Positions 43,102 through 45,120 of a DNA stretch of 45,120 nucleotides are shown one piece after another. Below the pieces are notes generated by a model. It made no database searches, was not told where the DNA came from, and saw nothing but the letters and a program-made list of their open reading frames with translations. The stretch is from an uncultured Clostridia bacterium (GTDB taxonomy: Bacteria > Bacillota > Clostridia > TANB77 > CAG-508). The first letter of the stretch is position 1; every line of letters starts with the position of its first letter. The position numbers and the translations under genes were made by a program. The stretch spans positions 62,062 to 107,181 of the forward strand of contig CAOKHH010000005.1 in NCBI GenBank assembly GCA_948468225.1, in the 5' to 3' direction.

Positions 43102-43137
43102 ACCCCACAGATTAGTTTCTGCGGGGTATTTTCTTTT
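43102..43137 (+). terminator. Terminator of the 42025 gene
   Basis: ACCCCACAGA pairs with TCTGCGGGGT (one mismatch), followed by ATTTTCTTTTTAT. The GC-rich stem differs from the host's other terminators. Confidence 0.8.
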
Positions 43138-44264
43138 TATACAAACTCTTCCCAAACTTCGTTTGCAAAATCTAAACCTTTTTTGGTTAACTTTATATTA
43201 TCTAAATCTACTTCAATTAAGTCTTGTTTAGTTAGTTTTTCTATCTCTTTTCTATATATAAATATTGGATTTTCTTGAAATTTTTCTTTATATTCTCTAA
43301 TCTCTACACCTTTTAATGTTCTTAATTTTAGCATCATATACTCTTTTGCTTTAGTTTCTCTCGTCTGTATTTCGTGAATTTCTTTTATTTTATTATACTC
43401 AGAATTTTCAATATACTGTATATATTTTTCCAAATTTTCTATATTTGAATATCTAATATTATTTATGTATGAATGTGCTGCCACTCCAAGTCCATAGTAT
43501 TCCTGCTGTTTCCAGCAATTACTATTATGGATTGACTCATAACCAATCTTAGCAAAATTAGATATTTCATAATGTCTATATCCGTTTTTTTCTAATATTT
43601 CTTTTGTTTTCCAATACATTTGCCTTTCTACATCTTCTAAAGGCAATTCTAGTTTGTTATTATTTATTAACTCTTGTAGTTTGGTACCCTCCTCTAATAT
43701 AAGTGAATATAAAGAAATATGTGTTGGCTCTAATTCTATTACTTTCTTTAAACTTTTTTCTAAATCCGCTAAACTCTGATTAGGCAATCCAAGCATTAAA
43801 TCTATGTTTACATTTGTAAACCCTGCTTGTTTTACTAAATCATAAGCAAATTTAAATTGCTCGTAATTATGTATTCTTCCTATGCTTTTAAGCAATTTAT
43901 CATTAGTAGTTTGTAACCCTAAACTTATTCTATTTATTTTTGCTTTTTTATAATCTTCTGTTTTTTCTTTATTTATAGTTCCAGGATTTATTTCTATTGT
44001 TATTTCTCTATTTTCGTCAATTCCTACTACATTATAAATTTCTTCTAATATTTCTTTTATGAATTTACTATCAATTGCAGATGGAGTACCACCACCAATG
44101 TATATTGTATCTATTTTATCTTTAGGTTTTAGTGTATTTTTAATTTCTTTTTTTAAACAATTTATGTACTTTCCTACTAATTCCTCTTTATTTGCAAATG
44201 ATACAAAATCGCAATAGTAACATTTTTGCCTGCAAAATGGTATATGTATATATATTCCTCTCAT
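43137..44264 (-). CDS. hemW: HemW-like radical SAM protein
   Basis: Related to oxygen-independent coproporphyrinogen oxidase; HemW proteins are heme chaperones. The start MRGIYIHIPFCRQKCYYCDF contains the CxxxCxxC iron-sulfur motif, followed by TIYIGGGTPSAI, ISLGLQTTNDKLL, NVNIDLMLGLPNQ and a C-terminal winged-helix region. Length is 375. Its ATG overlaps the whiA stop (ATGA), so it is coupled to whiA. Confidence 0.92.
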   Translation of the reverse strand: MRGIYIHIPFCRQKCYYCDFVSFANKEELVGKYINCLKKEIKNTLKPKDKIDTIYIGGGTPSAIDSKFIKEILEEIYNVVGIDENREITIEINPGTINKEKTEDYKKAKINRISLGLQTTNDKLLKSIGRIHNYEQFKFAYDLVKQAGFTNVNIDLMLGLPNQSLADLEKSLKKVIELEPTHISLYSLILEEGTKLQELINNNKLELPLEDVERQMYWKTKEILEKNGYRHYEISNFAKIGYESIHNSNCWKQQEYYGLGVAAHSYINNIRYSNIENLEKYIQYIENSEYNKIKEIHEIQTRETKAKEYMMLKLRTLKGVEIREYKEKFQENPIFIYRKEIEKLTKQDLIEVDLDNIKLTKKGLDFANEVWEEFV

Positions 44265-44902
44265 TTTCTTAATTCCTCTGCTATTTCATGTATTTTCTTT
44301 AATCTATGATTCACTCCAGATTTACCTATTGGTGTTGCTAAAGATAGTCCTAGTTCTTCAAGTGTCATATCTGGATTTTCTTCTCGGGCTTGTGCAATTT
44401 CTTTTAATCCAATTGGTAAATCATCAAAGCATTTTTTATTTCTAATCAAATCAATATCTTCTATTTGCATTACTGCGGCATTTACTGTTTTGTTTAAATT
44501 TGCTGTTTCACAATTTACGAGTCTATTTATATTGTTCTTTGTTTCTTTTATAACTCGTATTTCTTCAAACTTTAACATTGCTGTATTTGCACCAATAAAA
44601 GCTAAAAATTTAGATATTTCTTCCCCATCTTTTATGTATATCATATAGTTTTTATTTTTAGTTATAATTTTTGAATTTATGTAGTATTTACTTAATATAT
44701 CTCTTATTTCTTCTGCCTTCTCTAATGTTTTTAGCAATATTTCTAAGTGATAATCCTTATTTGGATTATTTATAAACCCTGTTTTTATAAAAGCCTCTCT
44801 TACACAAACTCTATCTATTTGCTCAGCTTGCTTCATACTGCTTTTAGAATCCCATACTTTTTGATTCAATAATTCTTCTCTTAAATCTGTTGAAAAAGAC
44901 AT
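44261..44902 (-). CDS. whiA: WhiA, unusually short
   Basis: WhiA is a DNA-binding protein with a homing-endonuclease-like domain and a C-terminal helix-turn-helix; it affects division and sporulation. The protein starts MSFSTDLREELLNQ as usual but goes almost at once to VCVREAFIKTGFINNPNKDY. It then has MLKFEEIRVIKETKNNINRL, VNCETANLNKTVNAA and the C-terminal TPIGKSGVNHRLKKI. Length is 213 where about 300-320 is usual, so roughly the first half of the LAGLIDADG-like domain is missing. No frameshift explains this. The start has TTTCTCC-complement (GGAGAAA) upstream. Confidence 0.88.
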   Translation of the reverse strand: MSFSTDLREELLNQKVWDSKSSMKQAEQIDRVCVREAFIKTGFINNPNKDYHLEILLKTLEKAEEIRDILSKYYINSKIITKNKNYMIYIKDGEEISKFLAFIGANTAMLKFEEIRVIKETKNNINRLVNCETANLNKTVNAAVMQIEDIDLIRNKKCFDDLPIGLKEIAQAREENPDMTLEELGLSLATPIGKSGVNHRLKKIHEIAEELRK

Positions 44903-44922
44903 TGTTTTCTCCTTTCATTTTT

Positions 44923-44949
44923 CGGGCGGACAGAGGCGTCCGCCCCTAC
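44923..44949 (-). repeat. REP-like palindrome with GTAG foot
   Basis: CGGGCGGACAGAGGCGTCCG then CCCCTAC on the plus strand; GGGCGGAC pairs with GTCCGCCC. It lies upstream of whiA. Confidence 0.75.
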
Positions 44950-44997
44950 AATATGCAATATGTTGTATTGTATGAAATATATAAAAAATAAAATTAC

Positions 44998-45117
44998 GAA
45001 TGCAAATGAAGAAATTTTAGAAATTCTTATGCAGATTTTATGGAAAGAGTTCGCGCCTGTCGCGGAAGGGTGCCATAAAATCAAATTAGAATTTCTTGAA
45101 TTTTGTAATGTAGCCGA
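44998..45117. repeat. Second copy of the 120-bp fold-back core
   Basis: Reverse complement of 5793-5912, same length, about 7 differences. The stem GATTTTATGG/CCATAAAATC is unchanged, while the apical loop differs (CCTGT against GTAAT on the same strand). Its flanks differ from those of the first copy. The right boundary lies at the window edge, so an outer inverted repeat cannot be checked. An ATG at 44972 opens a frame through it, but no ribosome binding site is seen and the first copy has a stop in that frame. Confidence 0.65.
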
Positions 45118-45120
45118 GGA

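Noticed and set aside
231..44949. CRISPR array
   Set aside because: The repeats are scattered, palindromic and variable, with no regular spacers and no cas genes.
44972..45120. Plus-strand coding frame through the 120-bp repeat at the right edge
   Set aside because: No ribosome binding site, the other copy has a stop in the same frame, and the sequence conservation follows the hairpin stems.

Overview
The window comes from a very AT-rich, low-GC Gram-positive bacterium, most likely an uncultured member of the Clostridia. The sporulation genes spoIVB, spoVG, sleB and a pdaA-like deacetylase point to an endospore former or a recent descendant of one. Most genes lie on the minus strand. From left to right: the 5' end of rng, pth, an M23 peptidase and recD2 (-); purE-purC (+); rlmB, pgi, a large DUF-type membrane-anchored protein and ppdK (-); tRNA-Trp and a second M23 peptidase (+); a Cys/Asp-rich zinc-ribbon protein, efp, an aminopeptidase P, a prepilin peptidase and yqeG (-); an MFS transporter (+); spoIVB, tsf, rpsB, yibE/F, pyk and glgP (-); a small hypothetical gene (+); tmRNA (-); a tiny type I toxin-antitoxin-like locus; eno, lysC, truB, a DUF1292 gene, ruvX, ireB, a GAF/degenerate-GGDEF protein, a MinD-like AT-hook protein, a small membrane protein and spoVG (-); murC (+); sleB and a pdaA-like gene (-); a cell-wall-hydrolase-like gene of foreign codon use (+); hemW and whiA (-).

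The main discovery is a translational anomaly. Eight conserved genes (pth, recD2, purC, an M23 peptidase, the prepilin peptidase, yqeG, spoIVB, yibE/F) are broken into two or more frames. Each break is an in-frame CGG codon after which the conserved protein continues in the +1 frame, so the C is skipped and the next codon is GGN (Gly). There are 11 such sites: three in the M23 gene, two in spoIVB, one in each other gene. In every case the restored protein has family-normal length and the restored glycine sits in a conserved motif. By manual scan, the other conserved genes contain dozens of CGG trinucleotides that straddle codon boundaries but no in-frame CGG. The simplest reading is that CGG is unassigned in this organism and that ribosomes shift +1 there, or that CGGN is read as a four-base Gly codon. 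A sequencing artefact cannot know the codon phase. The only in-frame CGG codons apparently read as Arg are in a hydrolase-like gene (42025-43059) and in a dubious small ORF (29502-29666), both with codon use unlike their neighbours.

A second layer is a dense set of intergenic hairpin repeats. At least 16 short palindromes share a GTAGGG foot, like REP sequences recognised by RAYT proteins; one sits in frame inside truB and others supply stop codons. Two longer fold-back families and a duplicated 125-bp element have copy-specific inverted arms around conserved cores. No CRISPR array, rRNA operon, prophage or complete insertion sequence was seen.
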